A stretch of 64,000 bases of DNA from Lichenibacterium dinghuense (GCF_021730615.1 NZ_JAJLMN010000001.1:5299501-5363500); one strand, 5' to 3'; shown: positions 35,081-46,692, numbered from the stretch's first letter. The notes: generated by a model from the sequence alone, not told the origin. Numbers and translations are program-made.

Positions 35081-38000
35081 TCAACCCTTGGCAGCACCTT
35101 TCCGCCTCCGCCAACCGGCCGCCTTCCGCAGCACCTGCGAGAGCTGCTCGACCGAGTAGGGCTTGTGCAGCAGCTCGAAGCCGTGCGTGCCGTTCTGCGC
35201 CAGCACGTGGCTGTAGCCCGACGTCAGCACGACCGGCAGGTCGCGGTACAGCCGACGGATCTCCTGGCCGAGCTCCACCCCGTCCATGCCCGGCATCATC
35301 ACGTCCGAGAACACCACGTCGAAGCGGTCCGGGTCCCTCGCCAGCTCGGCCAGTGCCGCGGGCCCGTCGGCCGCCAGCACGGTGCCGTAGCCGAGGTCCG
35401 ACAGGCTCTGGACCGTGAAGGTCCCGACGTCGGCGTTGTCCTCGACCACCAGGACGCGAGTGCCGAGCCCGTCGGCCAGGGCTTCGGGCGCCTCGGCCGC
35501 GGCTGCGGGCGATGGTGCCGCCACGCGCGGCAGGTACAGCGTGAAGGTGGTGCCCTCGCCAACCGTGCTGTCCACCGCGACGTCGCCGCCGGACTGCTTG
35601 GCGAAGCCGAACACCTGGCTGAGCCCCAGCCCCGTGCCTTTGCCGACCTCCTTGGTCGTGAAGAAGGGCTCGAAGATGCGCTGGATCCTGTCGGCCGGGA
35701 TGCCCGAGCCCGTGTCGCTGAGCGACACGGCCACGTAGGCACCGTCCCGTTCCGGGTGCGAGCGAACCGCCGGGATCGCGTCCGCGGTCCGGACCGCGAT
35801 GGTGATCCGGCCCTCGCCGTCCATGGCGTCGCGGGCGTTCACCGCGAGGTTGACCAGCGCAGTGTCGAACTGGCTGGGGTCCACCTCGACGTGGCTCAGC
35901 TCGTCGGACAGATCGGTTACGATCTGGATGCGGGATCCGGTCAGCGTGCCCATCATGCCTGACAGGGCGCGCACGCTGTCGCAGGCGGCGAAGACCTCGG
36001 GCTTGAGCGCCTGACGTCGCGCGAAGGCGAGGAGCTGCCCGGTGAGCTTGGCGGCGCGGTCGGCCGTGTCGGAGATGGCGGCGACGTAGCGGGCGCGCCG
36101 CTCCTCGCTCAGGTTGGGCCGCTTGAGCAGGTCGGTGGACGACTTGATGACGGTGAGCAGGTTGTTGAAGTCGTGCGCCACGCCGCCGGTGAGCTGGCCC
36201 ACGGCCTCCATCTTCTGCGCCTGGCGCAGGGCGTCCTGCGCGGCGGAAAGATCGGCCTCGGCGCGCACGCGCTCGGAGATGTCGCGTGCGTGGTGGAAGG
36301 CGCCTGTCACGCGCCCGTCAGCGTCGCGCAGCGGCGTGTAGGTGATCTCCCAGGTCGGCACCTCGCGCCCGGGGTCGCCGAAGCTCTGGACGACGACGAA
36401 GCGCTCGCCCGCGAGGGCGCGGTCCATCAGGCCGCGGAGCGCCGCGGCCTGCTCGGCCGGGAACAGGTCGGGCAGGACGTCGCCGATCTCCTGCACGCGG
36501 CCCATCACGCGCAGGAAGTCCTCGCCGTGAGCCCTGTTGAAGGCGGTGACCCGGTAGGCATGGTCGAAGGCGACGATGGGCGAACCGTCCGACTGCACGA
36601 TGTCCTGGTGCAGCCGCAGAGCCTCCGTGCGCTCGCTCAACGCCGCCGCCTGCGCGCGCTCCTCCGTCACGTCGCGGCTGACGGCGTAGACGCGACCCTC
36701 GTGCGGCACGGCCGTCCAGGACATCCAACGGTAGTCGCCCGCGCGCGTCCGGAAACGGTTCTCGAACGATGTTGCCTCGCCTGCCACCAAGCGCCTGAGC
36801 TGCAGGTGCGTCAGCGCCTGGTCGTCCGGGTGCCTCAACCATGCCGAGGTCCGGCCGACCAGCTCGTCCTCGCGCCAGCCGAGCACACGGGTCAGCGCCG
36901 GGTTGACGCTGAGCCAGACGCCGTCGAGGTCGGACACCATCAGCATGTCCCGACTGACCTGCCAGATCTGGTTGCGCTCCTGGGTGCGCTCCTCGACCTG
37001 TCGCTCCAGCGACGCGTTCAGCTCGCGCAGCCCGTCCTCGGCCGCACGCCGGGCGATCTCGACCTCGGTGCGGTCCACGACCCGGCGGGCGAAGGCCAGT
37101 TCGTCGGCCGACCACGCGTGCGGCTCGCAGTCGTTGAGGAAGAAGACGACCTTCAACCTGCCCTGCTGCATGAGCGGCAGATTGACGAGCGAGCGTATGC
37201 CGATGCCGCGGAGGTTCTCGACCTGAGCGGTCGTCCGGGGGTCAAGCCTGACATCGTCGATGACCACGTCCTCGCCGCGCCGCAGGTCCTCGATGTACGA
37301 GCCGAAATCCGAGAAGGCGAGTTCGCCCGCGATGGTGGACTGGCCCGCGGCCAGCCAGTCGGGCCTGACGACGATGCGCTGCCCTGCGGGGTCGACGTCG
37401 CCGTAGGCGACGCGCGTGACGCCCAACGCTTGACCCGCGGTCTCGGAGGCCGCCATCACCATCTGCTGCGGCGTGTCCAAGGTCCGCAGGCGCTCACTCA
37501 GCCCGTTCATGGCCACGTCGAAGCGGCGCGCGGCAATCTCGATGAGGACCCCGGGAAACCGCAGGGGCGTGCCGTCCGAGGCGTGCTCGACGTGGCCGTT
37601 CGCTTCCAGCCAGTGATAGCGGCCATCGACGCGGAGCACGCGGTACTGGTGGGCGTAGCGCCCGCCGCGCTCGATGGCTGCGCCGATCGCGTCGGCGAGG
37701 CCCGCCTGATCGTTCGGATGTACGGTGGCAACGATCTGCGCCATCGGGATGCCTTCGCGGCCGAGCGCAGGGTCCAGGCCGAAGGCCTCGGCGAAGGCCT
37801 CGTCGACGGTGAAGCGGTCGTTCGGGATGTCCCAGATCCAGGTGCCGATGACGGCCCCGGCCGCGAGGGCTGTCTGCATGCGCCGATTGTTCAATCGGAC
37901 CTCGGTCTCGCGCTCCTCGCTGTCGCGCAACGCGGCGGCCTGTTCGATCTCGGCGGTGACGTCACGCCCGTAGCAGTAGACGAGGCCGGCCTCGGGCGTG

Positions 38001-39361
38001 GTGCGCCACTCTATCCAGCGTTCGCCTCCGTTCTTGTGCCGATAGCGGTTCCGGTGCGCCGGCATGGGCTCCGTGAGGGCCTGACGCAGCGCCTGCCGCG
38101 AGGCCAACCCGTCGTCGTCGGTGTGGATGAACGCGAACAGGCTGCGGCCGACCATCTCCTCGGGCGCCCAGCCGAGGAGACGCGTCGCGGACGGGCTGAC
38201 GGTCAGGAATACGCCGTCGGCGTCGATCACGACCTGCAGATCCTGGGCGTTTTGCCATACCCGATCGAGTTCGGCGCTGCGCTCGGCCACCCGCTTTTCC
38301 AGCGTCGCATTCAGTTCGTGCAACGCTTCGGCCGCTGTCCGCGCGGCTCGTTCGCTGCGCAGGCGCTCGACCGCGACGCGGGTACGATCGGCGAAGTCCT
38401 GGATGAGCTGCAGGTCGCTCTCGGTCCAGTCGCGTGCCTCGGCACAGTTCACGAAGAAGACCGCTACGAGTCGTCCCCACTCGATCACGGACGCGTTGAC
38501 GAAGCTGCGCGCACCGCGCGCCTCAAGCAGGACGGCCTGCTCGGCGGTGCACCTGGCGTCGAGCTTCGCGTCGCGGATCACCACGCGCTCGCCCCGCTTC
38601 ATGGCATCGATGAACGAGCCGTAATCGCGCAAGCGCAGAGTGCCGGCCAAAGTTTCGAAGCCGGGCGCCGTCCAGTCTCGATCGACGATCAGTGTTTCCG
38701 CCGCGTGGTCGATCTGGGCATAGCCGACACGGCTGAGGTCCAGCGTCCGGCCGAGCAGCTCAGCGGCGGCATAGGCAAGCTCGACCGGGTCGTCGACGTC
38801 GCGCACCACGTCGCCGAGCCGGACGAGGGCGTCCCGACGCGCGTCGGCCCGCACGCGGTCCGTGACGTCCAGGAAGGTGATGGCGAGACGATCGCGGGAC
38901 ACCCGGAACACATCGCCTTCGTACCACCTCCCCGATGCCCCGACCTGCCGCTCGAGGCGGAAGGCCACGCCCGTCTCGACGACGCGTTCGAGTTCGACGG
39001 CGAAGGCGTCCCCGACGTGCGGGACGACGTCCCGGAAGGGGCGTCCGAGCGCATGGGCACGCGGCTGCCCCGCCATCCCCTCCCAGGCGGCGTTCACGTC
39101 GAGGCAGCGCCAGTCCACGATCCGGCCCATGCCGTCGCGCACCGCCTCCCCGATCAGCATGCCCTGCGCCAGGTGGTCGAGCACGCCGCGCCAGTGGGCC
39201 TCCCTGGTCTCCAGGTCATGACGGACTTCGGCGCCCGCGAAGCCGGCCGCGTGAGCGACGTCGTGGGATTCCGACTTGCCTGGAATGACCAGGGTGTCGT
39301 GACCGGGGATCGCCGCTGAGCGGTCGATGTCACCGACCACAGCGGAAGGAGGCTTTGTCAT
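35081..39361 (-). CDS. Multi-PAS/GAF hybrid sensor histidine kinase with receiver
   Basis: A 1,426-residue soluble kinase. Order: PAS (about 50-170), GAF (about 180-335), coiled coil, PAS, PAS with PAC, GAF (about 630-770), coiled coil, PAS, PAS, HisKA with HDFNN (His1063), HATPase ([36 protein letters not shown]), and a C-terminal receiver (phosphate-accepting Asp1353 in [10 protein letters not shown]). No membrane segment is seen, so it senses cytoplasmic signals. The two GAF units resemble each other and those of other kinases in this window, so the module was duplicated internally. The output partner is not in the operon; the IS630 element lies just beyond its start. Confidence 0.95.
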   Translation of the reverse strand: MTKPPSAVVGDIDRSAAIPGHDTLVIPGKSESHDVAHAAGFAGAEVRHDLETREAHWRGVLDHLAQGMLIGEAVRDGMGRIVDWRCLDVNAAWEGMAGQPRAHALGRPFRDVVPHVGDAFAVELERVVETGVAFRLERQVGASGRWYEGDVFRVSRDRLAITFLDVTDRVRADARRDALVRLGDVVRDVDDPVELAYAAAELLGRTLDLSRVGYAQIDHAAETLIVDRDWTAPGFETLAGTLRLRDYGSFIDAMKRGERVVIRDAKLDARCTAEQAVLLEARGARSFVNASVIEWGRLVAVFFVNCAEARDWTESDLQLIQDFADRTRVAVERLRSERAARTAAEALHELNATLEKRVAERSAELDRVWQNAQDLQVVIDADGVFLTVSPSATRLLGWAPEEMVGRSLFAFIHTDDDGLASRQALRQALTEPMPAHRNRYRHKNGGERWIEWRTTPEAGLVYCYGRDVTAEIEQAAALRDSEERETEVRLNNRRMQTALAAGAVIGTWIWDIPNDRFTVDEAFAEAFGLDPALGREGIPMAQIVATVHPNDQAGLADAIGAAIERGGRYAHQYRVLRVDGRYHWLEANGHVEHASDGTPLRFPGVLIEIAARRFDVAMNGLSERLRTLDTPQQMVMAASETAGQALGVTRVAYGDVDPAGQRIVVRPDWLAAGQSTIAGELAFSDFGSYIEDLRRGEDVVIDDVRLDPRTTAQVENLRGIGIRSLVNLPLMQQGRLKVVFFLNDCEPHAWSADELAFARRVVDRTEVEIARRAAEDGLRELNASLERQVEERTQERNQIWQVSRDMLMVSDLDGVWLSVNPALTRVLGWREDELVGRTSAWLRHPDDQALTHLQLRRLVAGEATSFENRFRTRAGDYRWMSWTAVPHEGRVYAVSRDVTEERAQAAALSERTEALRLHQDIVQSDGSPIVAFDHAYRVTAFNRAHGEDFLRVMGRVQEIGDVLPDLFPAEQAAALRGLMDRALAGERFVVVQSFGDPGREVPTWEITYTPLRDADGRVTGAFHHARDISERVRAEADLSAAQDALRQAQKMEAVGQLTGGVAHDFNNLLTVIKSSTDLLKRPNLSEERRARYVAAISDTADRAAKLTGQLLAFARRQALKPEVFAACDSVRALSGMMGTLTGSRIQIVTDLSDELSHVEVDPSQFDTALVNLAVNARDAMDGEGRITIAVRTADAIPAVRSHPERDGAYVAVSLSDTGSGIPADRIQRIFEPFFTTKEVGKGTGLGLSQVFGFAKQSGGDVAVDSTVGEGTTFTLYLPRVAAPSPAAAAEAPEALADGLGTRVLVVEDNADVGTFTVQSLSDLGYGTVLAADGPAALAELARDPDRFDVVFSDVMMPGMDGVELGQEIRRLYRDLPVVLTSGYSHVLAQNGTHGFELLHKPYSVEQLSQVLRKAAGWRRRKGAAKG

Positions 39362-39537
39362 CGGGGATCAGAGTCGGACGCGGTCTGCACGTGGCAGTCG
39401 GCGGACGGGATAGCACGAGATGCGGGATCGGCGGCAGGTGCGGCGAAGTTGTCGTGCATGATCGTCCGAGGACCCCGATACGGGCGCCATGGTCCCTGCA
39501 GGGCATCGGACACTCTTTGCCCGTGAGGTCTATACAT

Positions 39538-40608
39538 CTACGACGCGACGACCCGAGAATCCTTTGGGTCTCGGATGCGGAAGTTATCGGTGATTCGGGA
39601 TGAGAAGCGACTGAAGTGCTTCGGGACCGTTTCCTTGAGGAATGTCAGGATCGCCTCCGCGAAGTCCTTGAATGTGGCATAGTACCGGTTGTGGGTGACG
39701 TTCTGGTGCATCACGCCCCAGAGCCGCTCGATCGGGTTGAGGTGAGGGCAGTAACTCGGGATGAAGTGAAGCACGATGCGCCGTCCCGGTTGCCTCATCC
39801 AATCCTGAACAGCACGGGCATGATGATAGCGGGCGTTGTCCAGATAGACATGGATCCGACGCATCGTCGTGTAGGCGTTCTCGATGGAGGTCAGAAGCTC
39901 GATCGTGCTTTGCGCATCGACCGAAAGCACTTCCTTCATCCGCGTCGCGCCGGTCTCCAGGTCGATCACACCATGGATGTTCATGCGATCACGGCCCGAC
40001 GCCGCAGGAACCGCGACGTCGGCGCCACGCGGCATCCACACGCCCGCCGGTCGCGTCTGATGGGTCGGGTGAACGGCATCGCCGTAGACGATCGCTTCGT
40101 CGGCCCCAAGGCCGTTGCGGAGCCGCTCATGCTGCTCGATGAACGCTTCCTGCGCCGCAAGGTCGAGATGCGAGGGCACAAGGTCAGGCTTGCGCCAGAC
40201 AAAATCCAGCGCCGCCATCAGCTTGATCAAACCGGATCGCGTGTACGACATGCCATACGTCGTCCGGATGTGATGACCGATCGCGCGTGTCGACGCCGGA
40301 AGCGCCTCCGTGGCCCAGGCTTTCAGGGCCGTGAGCTGCTCCACCGTCAAGGCGCGGTGCCCGCCCGCCAAGTCGAAGCGCGCCAGAGCCGGTACGCCGC
40401 CCTCGCGATAAACCTTGAACCAGCTCCGGATCGTGTCGTCGTCCAGGAGGAGAGCCTCCGAAACCTGCTCGCAACTCCAGCCCTTGTCCAACAAAAGGAT
40501 CGCGTTGGCGCGCCGGGCGACCCGATGCTCCTCAAGCCCATCCCGCGCGATGCCCGTCAGCCGCGCACGATCGTCCTTGCTCAGGAAATGGCGCTTGATC
40601 ATCGACAC
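39538..40608 (-). CDS. IS630-family transposase
   Basis: A 356-residue intact transposase. The N-terminal HTH region (LTGIARDGLEEHRVARRANAILLLDKG ... IRSWFKVYREGG) is followed by the DDE catalytic domain: YGDAVHP (first Asp), YLDNARYHHA (second Asp) and NPIERLWGVMH (Glu). IS630 elements insert at TA. I could not define the element ends with confidence. It sits between two divergent hybrid kinases, so it may have changed the promoter of one or both. Confidence 0.93.
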   Translation of the reverse strand: MSMIKRHFLSKDDRARLTGIARDGLEEHRVARRANAILLLDKGWSCEQVSEALLLDDDTIRSWFKVYREGGVPALARFDLAGGHRALTVEQLTALKAWATEALPASTRAIGHHIRTTYGMSYTRSGLIKLMAALDFVWRKPDLVPSHLDLAAQEAFIEQHERLRNGLGADEAIVYGDAVHPTHQTRPAGVWMPRGADVAVPAASGRDRMNIHGVIDLETGATRMKEVLSVDAQSTIELLTSIENAYTTMRRIHVYLDNARYHHARAVQDWMRQPGRRIVLHFIPSYCPHLNPIERLWGVMHQNVTHNRYYATFKDFAEAILTFLKETVPKHFSRFSSRITDNFRIRDPKDSRVVAS

Positions 40609-40810
40609 AAAACCGAATCGAAAGCGACCCCGCCGTCAACCCCGCATCCTCACGGAATCGGGCTATAGCATCCTGAGTTCCGACGAGCATCGGGGCCATG
40701 CTCAAGCGCGGTATGACGGGCATCAACGTGATACTGGTGTCCCTGCGTAGGGCGATCCGGCCATAGCGCCTCCTCACCAGAACGGCGGACGCCGCCAGCG
40801 ACGAGCGACC

Positions 40811-42946
40811 ATGTCGAGCCCATCCACGATCGAAGAGGCGAACGCCGAGCTGACGCTGCGCCTCCGTCAGCAGGAGCTGGCGGCCGAGTTCGCCAACTTC
40901 AGCCTGGCCACCGATGACCTCGACCCCATCCTGCACGAGGCCTGCCGCACCGCGGCCAGGGGCATGGAGTGCAGCCTGGCGAAGGTCCTGGAGTACCTGC
41001 CGGACGAGCACAGCTTCGTCATGCGGGCCGGCGTCGGCTGGCGGCCGGGCACGGTGGGCCACGCGCGGCTCGGCAGCGACCTCGAAAGCCCGGCGGGCTA
41101 CGCCTTCCAGACCGGCCAGCCCGTGCTGTCGAACCACCTCGCGGCCGAGACGCGGTTCCGCACGCCGAGGCTGCTCGTGGAACACGATGTCCACCGGGCG
41201 TTCAACGTGCTCGTCGCCGTCGGTGGTGACCGCTACGGCGTGCTGGAGGTGGACAGCCCGGACGAGCGCGACTTCACCCTCTCGGACACGGCCTTCCTGG
41301 AAACGCTGGCCGCCACCCTGGCGCAGGCCATCGGCCGCACGCGCCGCATGGGGGAACTCGCCAGGGCCCAGCGCGAACTGAAGCGCCTCAACGCGGCGCT
41401 GCAGGGCGACGTGCGCGACCGCACGCGCGAGCGGGACCAGCTCTGGGCGCTCGGGGAGGACCTGCTCGTGGTCGCCGGCTACGACGACGCCCTGCTCAAG
41501 GCGAACCCCTACTGGACGCGGCTGCTCGGCTGGAGCGAGGACGAGATCATGTCGGGCGGTTACACTCGACTGATCCATCCGGACGACCTTGAGCGGGTCA
41601 TCGGAGAGCTGACGCACATGCGGACGTCGGGATCGACGGCCCGCTACGAAAACCGTGTCGTCGCCAGGGACGGCTCCCACCGCTGGGTGGCGTGGACGCT
41701 GACGCCGGAGCCCGGCGGCGAGCGCATGTTCGGCGTGGGGCGCGATGTCACCGCGGCCAAGGCGCGCGAGGAGGAACTGGCCAAGGCCCACGAGTCCCTG
41801 CGCCAGTCGCAGAAGATGGAAGCGGTGGGCCAGCTCACCGGCGGCCTCGCGCACGACTTCAACAACCTGCTCACGGGCATCACGGGCTCGCTCGACCTGA
41901 TGCGCCGCCGCATCGTCCAGGGGCGCATCGGCGAGTTGGGTCGCTACGTCGACCTCGCCATGTCCTCGGCCGAGCGGGCAGCCGCGCTCACCCATCGCCT
42001 GCTCGCCTTCTCGCGACGGCAGACGCTCGACGCCAAGCCGACCGAGGTGGGCCGGCTCGTGGCAGGCATGAGGGACCTGATCCGGCGCACCATCGGGCCC
42101 TCGGTCGACCTCGACATAGCCATCGCACCCGATGCCTGGACGGTGCTGGTCGACCCGAACCAGCTGGAGAATGCCCTGCTCAACCTGTGCATCAACGCCC
42201 GCGACGCCATGCCGGACGGTGGTCGGCTCACGGTGGAGACGTCGAACCGTCGCGTCGACGCCCACGGTGGCCTCATGCGCGACATCGATGCGGGCTCCTA
42301 TCTCGTGCTCAGCGTCACCGACACCGGAACGGGCATGCCGCCCGAGGTCGTGGACCGCGTCTTCGAGCCCTTCTTCACGACGAAGCCGCTCGGAACGGGG
42401 ACTGGGCTCGGCCTGTCGATGATCTACGGCTTCACCAAGCAGTCCGGCGGGCAGGTCCGCATTCACTCCCAACCAGGCCTGGGGACGACCGTGACGCTCT
42501 ACCTGCCGCGCCACGACGGCGAGACGGCAGGACCGGTGAAGGCGGACGAGGGACCCGTCGCGCTGCCTCGGGCCGAGGATGGCGAGACGGTGCTCGTGGT
42601 CGACGACGAGCCCGCCGTGCGGCTCCTCGTCGGGGAGGTGCTCGCGGACCTCGGTTACACCGCCGTGGAGGCTGCGGACGGGGCTGGCGGGCTGCGCATC
42701 CTGCAGACCGACATGCGCATCGACCTTCTCGTCACCGATGTCGGCCTGCCAGGTGGCATGAACGGCAGGCAGGTGGCCGACGCCGCCCGCGTGCTGCGGC
42801 CTGGGCTGAAGGTGCTGTTCATCACCGGCTACGCCGAGACGGCGGCGGTGAGCGGAACCCATCTCGACCCCGGCATGGCGGTGATGACCAAGCCCTTCGC
42901 CATGGACGATCTTGCAAACCGCATCCGCGACCTGATCGAGGCCTGA
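40811..42946 (+). CDS. GAF-PAS hybrid histidine kinase with receiver
   Basis: A 711-residue cytoplasmic kinase: a GAF domain (about 20-175), a coiled linker ([31 protein letters not shown]), PAS (about 215-320), HisKA with HDFNN (His348), HATPase ([40 protein letters not shown]), and a receiver (Asp643 in [14 protein letters not shown]). Its HisKA-to-receiver part is nearly the same as that of the kinase at 60603-63566. It is followed by a single-domain response regulator on the same strand. No clear ribosome site was seen before the ATG. Confidence 0.94.
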   Translation: MSSPSTIEEANAELTLRLRQQELAAEFANFSLATDDLDPILHEACRTAARGMECSLAKVLEYLPDEHSFVMRAGVGWRPGTVGHARLGSDLESPAGYAFQTGQPVLSNHLAAETRFRTPRLLVEHDVHRAFNVLVAVGGDRYGVLEVDSPDERDFTLSDTAFLETLAATLAQAIGRTRRMGELARAQRELKRLNAALQGDVRDRTRERDQLWALGEDLLVVAGYDDALLKANPYWTRLLGWSEDEIMSGGYTRLIHPDDLERVIGELTHMRTSGSTARYENRVVARDGSHRWVAWTLTPEPGGERMFGVGRDVTAAKAREEELAKAHESLRQSQKMEAVGQLTGGLAHDFNNLLTGITGSLDLMRRRIVQGRIGELGRYVDLAMSSAERAAALTHRLLAFSRRQTLDAKPTEVGRLVAGMRDLIRRTIGPSVDLDIAIAPDAWTVLVDPNQLENALLNLCINARDAMPDGGRLTVETSNRRVDAHGGLMRDIDAGSYLVLSVTDTGTGMPPEVVDRVFEPFFTTKPLGTGTGLGLSMIYGFTKQSGGQVRIHSQPGLGTTVTLYLPRHDGETAGPVKADEGPVALPRAEDGETVLVVDDEPAVRLLVGEVLADLGYTAVEAADGAGGLRILQTDMRIDLLVTDVGLPGGMNGRQVADAARVLRPGLKVLFITGYAETAAVSGTHLDPGMAVMTKPFAMDDLANRIRDLIEA

Positions 42947-43100
42947 AACGCCCGGTTCCGGCCTATACGTTGCGGGTCGGTTCCTGGCCGTGACGGGGAT
43001 CGTCGCGAGCCAGATCCACGACGATGGCCGGTCGGCGATCCCGCACGCCTCGGATGTGGCGCACACTCGCAACAACCTGCACGCTCGAACATTGTCCCGC

Positions 43101-43511
43101 ATGAGAGAACCGCAATCCGACATGCGCCCGTTCGCACTCGTCGTCGACGACGACGGCCTCCTGCGCATGGACGTGGCCGAAATCCTTGAGGACGTCGGCT
43201 TCCGGACGTTGGAGGCGTGCAGCGGCGACGAGGCCCTGCTCGTGCTGGAGGACCGCTACCTCGACGTGTCCCTGCTGTTCACCGATGTCGAGATGCCGGG
43301 CGATCGGAACGGTTTCGCCTTGGCCAGGGAGGTCGCGGTCAAGTGGCCCTACATCTCCGTCGTGGTCGCGTCTGGGCGGCTCAAGCCCGACGACGGTGAT
43401 CTGCCCACGGGCGCGCGCTTCATCGGGAAGCCGTTCAGCGCCGCGACGGTGCGCGACCACCTGAGGGAGGTCATGCCCGACGCCCGGAAGCCCGACGCGC
43501 TGCTCGACTGA
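43101..43511 (+). CDS. Single-domain (CheY-like) response regulator
   Basis: A 136-residue receiver-only protein: acidic pocket VVDDDG, phosphorylation Asp62 in FTDVEMPGDRNG, and the conserved Lys in FIGKPFSAATV near the end. There is no output domain, so it may pass phosphate on or act by binding. It lies 154 bp after the hybrid kinase on the same strand, so the two probably work together. The start was set at MREPQSDM; an upstream in-frame ATG at 42990 gives an unlikely leader. Confidence 0.88.
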   Translation: MREPQSDMRPFALVVDDDGLLRMDVAEILEDVGFRTLEACSGDEALLVLEDRYLDVSLLFTDVEMPGDRNGFALAREVAVKWPYISVVVASGRLKPDDGDLPTGARFIGKPFSAATVRDHLREVMPDARKPDALLD

Positions 43512-43624
43512 TCCTCTGCGTACGCTCGGCGCCTCGGAGGAAGCCCCGAGATGGTTCGACGGCGAGGAGGCCGTGGCGACGAAGCCCGGTTTGGAGGTCG
43601 GCCTTCGACAGATCGCCTTGTAGG

Positions 43625-43945
43625 TCAGACGGACGGGTCCTTGTGCGGACTCCGGTCACGCTTGAACCTTGGCAGGTTCGGTGACGCGCACATATCGGTC
43701 AGGGCCGCCTCACCGTCGGCCCGCGCCGACGCCGTGTCGCGAAAGCCTTCGGGTCCGCGCTGGAGCACGACCCCGCCGAACCGTCGAAGCTCCCAAGTGA
43801 AGGCGCGCTCGCCGGCCTTGACGACGAACATTTCCGGTTGTCCGAACCTGTCCGGGCCCTCACGCTTGGCCTTGCGGGCCGCCGCGGCGGCCGCGCGCGC
43901 CGCGTCGGTGAAGTGACGGCGGGTCTGAGGTTGGATGCTCGGCAT
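43625..43945 (-). CDS. Hypothetical protein, YegP-like short domain
   Basis: A 106-residue basic protein. The N-terminus is an Ala/Lys/Arg-rich helix (FTDAARAAAAAARKAKREGPDRFG), and the centre has FVVKAGERAFTWELRRFGGVVLQRG, a compact beta-hairpin motif (WELRRFGG) seen in small Methylobacterium proteins and vaguely like YegP. It probably binds nucleic acid or a protein partner, but that is a guess. It is convergent with the response regulator gene. Confidence 0.65.
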   Translation of the reverse strand: MPSIQPQTRRHFTDAARAAAAAARKAKREGPDRFGQPEMFVVKAGERAFTWELRRFGGVVLQRGPEGFRDTASARADGEAALTDMCASPNLPRFKRDRSPHKDPSV

Positions 43946-44345
43946 GGGACCGTCCTATGGTGCTACCGAACAGATACGGGAAACGTCGAGCGCATCATAG
44001 TAAATATATGATAGAAAAACGCATATGAGAAAATCTGAGATCGCGATCCGGTCGGACGCAGTTTGGAACCGAGACAGATGTGACTCGATCTTGCCTGTGC
44101 ACCCGCGGGTGCCGTCTCATCGGGACGTTCCTCCCACAGACTTGGGCCGCCCACCGCGAGGTCGGGCGGCTTATCTTTTGATCTCCTATCCGTCGGTTGA
44201 TGCCGAAATCTATTTCGGCTTTCTAACATGCCATTATTGAATGCCGGCGGTCGCCATGTCAGCCTTGGCCCATCATCGCGCTGTTCTCAGGCACGCGACG
44301 ACTGCGGGCGGCCCATGCCCGCGCCTGAAACGCGCAGGTGGCGCC
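43946..44345. other. AT-rich intergenic region
   Basis: About 400 bp without a gene. The part 43,985-44,020 is AT-rich (AAATATATGATAGAAAAACG) and likely a promoter zone for the minus-strand gene or the small plus-strand gene. No repeat or hairpin with a T tract was recognised. Confidence 0.5.
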
Positions 44346-44561
44346 ATGTCGGACCATGATGCCCGCAGACTCTATCGCCTCTACTGGATCAACCGTTCGG
44401 ACCACATCGACGCCATGGCGAAACCGATCGAGGCAGCCTGCGATGCCGAGGCGATGCGACAGGCTGAGATCCTGGCCCGCGGCGATCGGGTCGAACTGTG
44501 GCACGAAGCGCGCCTCGTCGTTCACCTCGACCCTGTGAGGCCTCTCGGCCTCGTTCATTGA
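44346..44561 (+). CDS. Small hypothetical protein
   Basis: A 71-residue soluble protein (MSDHDARRLYRLYWINRSDH at the start; later VELWHEARLVVHLDP). The alternating hydrophobic pattern fits an alpha/beta mini-domain. The start was placed at ATG 44346, which gives a compact protein; the upstream in-frame extension looks random. Similar small proteins are frequent near PAS/DUF6894 genes in Methylobacterium. Function unknown. Confidence 0.6.
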   Translation: MSDHDARRLYRLYWINRSDHIDAMAKPIEAACDAEAMRQAEILARGDRVELWHEARLVVHLDPVRPLGLVH

Positions 44562-44571
44562 GGCCGAGCCC

Positions 44572-44817
44572 GTGAGGATGTCGCCCGACGAGCGAGTGGA
44601 TCTGCTCGACGCCGCCATGCGCTCCAGCGATCCGCAGGCCTATCTCGACGGTGTGCACATCGCCTTCGAGGACGCTGGACGTCCCGACGACGCCCTGGCC
44701 GCGATGGTGTTTCGGACGCTGCTGCGAGGGGAGGAGATCGAAATGTTGATGCACATGCGGGCGGAGTGGTGCGGACGACGTGTCCCGATCCGCCCTCGGC
44801 CGTTTCGGTCGGCGTGA
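44572..44817 (+). CDS. Small hypothetical protein, acidic helical
   Basis: An 81-residue protein, mostly helical (SPDERVDLLDAAMRSSDPQA, then DDALAAMVFRTLLRGEEIEML), with a short Arg/Pro-rich end. The GTG start has GAGG nine bases upstream. It follows the previous small gene by 10 bp, so the two are probably co-transcribed. No family is recognised. Confidence 0.5.
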   Translation: MRMSPDERVDLLDAAMRSSDPQAYLDGVHIAFEDAGRPDDALAAMVFRTLLRGEEIEMLMHMRAEWCGRRVPIRPRPFRSA

Positions 44818-44941
44818 TCCAAAAGGGATCGGCACGGCAGGCGGTGAGTGCGGACGACCAAGCCACCGCCTCCCTGACCGGCAGGGACGACCGTCGTGGC
44901 TGACCTTTCCCCCCTGTCGGGGCCGACAAGGTGCGGTGCTC

Positions 44942-45670
44942 TCATCTGCGCTTGCTTCGCGACACGCTGACCCTCGTGATCCCCCCTCTTGTGCTCGCGG
45001 TGTGCGGCTCGGCCCACTCGACAAAACCGAGCAGATGGTCGTCATCATCGAAGATGGGCCAGGTCTTGGCGTTCCACCAACCGTTCGTCGTCTGGCCATC
45101 GCCGTCCTGCACGAGATAGGGAAGATCGACCACCTCCGACATGACACCTGCCTGCGCCAGGGACATGAAGCGCCCGAAATTGACCTTCGGTTCACCGCGC
45201 AGATCTGCGAAGATGTCGAAGATCGACACACCGCGGATCGCCTCCGCATCCACGTGACTGTGGCGGGCGCCGAACTCGTTCATCTCGACGACGTGCATCT
45301 CAGGGGTCATCAGGACGCAGCCTGCGTTCACCGTGTCGAACATTCGACGGAAACTCTTCAATGCCATGTCGTCACGGGCGCGTTTTGAGCGAGGACCTTC
45401 GTGCGGGCGGCGGCGCGCCTTGGCCAACCGCCATTGCGACGGCAGCAGCACGTCCGTGAACGGCACTTCCATCAAGACGCGGCCCGCCGCGTCGGCGATC
45501 CTGTACGAGGCGGCCAGTGGGTCCAGCCTCTTGATCAGGAGATCCTGCGCCATCCTCGGTATGGCGGTGCAAACCTCGAGGTAGGCGTGTTCGAGGTCAG
45601 GGAAGTCCAGCCCCAGATCATCATCGAGCCATCGCTGACCGTCACTGAAATGACAGAAGAAGATAGGCAT
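44942..45670 (-). CDS. DUF6894-PAS fusion protein
   Basis: A 242-residue soluble protein. Residues 1-75 match the DUF6894 small domain (MPIFFCHFSDGQRWLDDDLGLDFPDLEHAYLEVC ... YRIADAAGRVLMEVPF), normally a stand-alone protein of Methylobacteriaceae. Residues about 105-225 form a PAS domain (FDTVNAGCVLMTPEMHVVEMNEFGARH ... VSIFDIFADLRG ... WWNAKTWPIFDDDDHLLGFVEW). No kinase, cyclase or HTH follows. It may act as a sensor adaptor. A stand-alone DUF6894 gene lies 1.2 kb away. Confidence 0.8.
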   Translation of the reverse strand: MPIFFCHFSDGQRWLDDDLGLDFPDLEHAYLEVCTAIPRMAQDLLIKRLDPLAASYRIADAAGRVLMEVPFTDVLLPSQWRLAKARRRPHEGPRSKRARDDMALKSFRRMFDTVNAGCVLMTPEMHVVEMNEFGARHSHVDAEAIRGVSIFDIFADLRGEPKVNFGRFMSLAQAGVMSEVVDLPYLVQDGDGQTTNGWWNAKTWPIFDDDDHLLGFVEWAEPHTASTRGGITRVSVSRSKRR

Positions 45671-45939
45671 GCTCGCTCGCGGTTGCGTCAGATCGAGCGT
45701 CGATCGGCCCGAGATCTCGTGCCAGCCTCGTTAAGGCCTTGCCTTCCGGAATGCTACGTGAAACGGGACGGTCGAACGAGCGGAGAGGGGTTGTTGGCTG
45801 AGCCCTGAGCCGGCTCGGAAGCTGCGATGAATGTCTGCGCGATTTAACATAGGACAGTATTCATAATCCGTTGTGGCCAAACTGCGACGCAGACTTCACG
45901 TCGGGCGCAACCGTTGGTAAGAGACGAAGGCAACGCAGC

Positions 45940-46692
45940 ATGAAGCGGGCGCGTCGGATGGTCGACCTCAGGCAAGGCACTTTCATCCGCAAGCTCGACC
46001 AGAGCGGCTTCCTGACGGAGGAGGACCGTGAAACTCTGCGAGGCCTCCAACTCCGCACCCGCGACGTCGACGCTCGTCAGGACTTGATCCTCGAAGGGGA
46101 CCGGCCCGAGAACGTGCTCGTCGTGCTCACCGGGATCGCTTGTCGCTACAAGATCTCGGAGGGCGGACGGCGCCAGATTATGGCGCTGCTGCTTCCCGGA
46201 GACTTCTGCGATCTGCACGTGGCCATCCTCGGTCACATGGATCACTGCATCGGCACGCTGACGCCCAGCGTCATCGCCGAAATGCCGCGCGCAATCATCG
46301 ACGACCTGACCGCCAACCACATCCGCATCACTCGCGCCCTGTGGTGGGCGACCTTGGCCGACGAAGGTATCTCGCGCGAGTGGCTGGTCAACATGGGCCG
46401 GCGTCCGGCCGACCAGCAGACGGCGCACCTGTTCTGCGAGCTTCACCGGCGACTCCTCACGGTCGGTCTCGCCATGCCTGACGGCTTCGAAATGCCCCTC
46501 CGGCAAGTGGACCTCAGCGACATTCTTGGGTTGAGTCCTGTCCATGTGAACCGCGTACTGGGAGAGCTACGCGCCGCCAACCTCATCGCTCTCAGCAGAC
46601 GCAAGCTGGTGATCCCGAACCTCGACCGCCTGCAAAAGTTTTGCGGTTTCAATCCGAATTACCTTCATTTGACGCCACGGATCGATAGGTGA
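45940..46692 (+). CDS. Crp/Fnr-family transcriptional regulator
   Basis: A 250-residue regulator: an N-terminal cyclic-nucleotide-binding-type beta barrel (about 20-140: ARQDLILEGDRPENVLVVLTGIACRYKISEGGRRQIMALLLPGDFCDLHVA) and a C-terminal winged HTH (about 165-235: VDLSDILGLSPVHVNRVLGELRAANLIALSRRKLVI). The Cys cluster of FNR is absent. The barrel lacks the strong cAMP-binding RxS loop, as in many alphaproteobacterial members. ATG 45940 has AAGG upstream; ATG 45958 is possible. Its ligand and targets are unknown. Confidence 0.88.
   Translation: MKRARRMVDLRQGTFIRKLDQSGFLTEEDRETLRGLQLRTRDVDARQDLILEGDRPENVLVVLTGIACRYKISEGGRRQIMALLLPGDFCDLHVAILGHMDHCIGTLTPSVIAEMPRAIIDDLTANHIRITRALWWATLADEGISREWLVNMGRRPADQQTAHLFCELHRRLLTVGLAMPDGFEMPLRQVDLSDILGLSPVHVNRVLGELRAANLIALSRRKLVIPNLDRLQKFCGFNPNYLHLTPRIDR

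Noticed and set aside
36173-39319. 1,048-residue plus-strand frame opposite the large hybrid kinase
   Set aside because: No domain or motif; composition typical of an antisense shadow.
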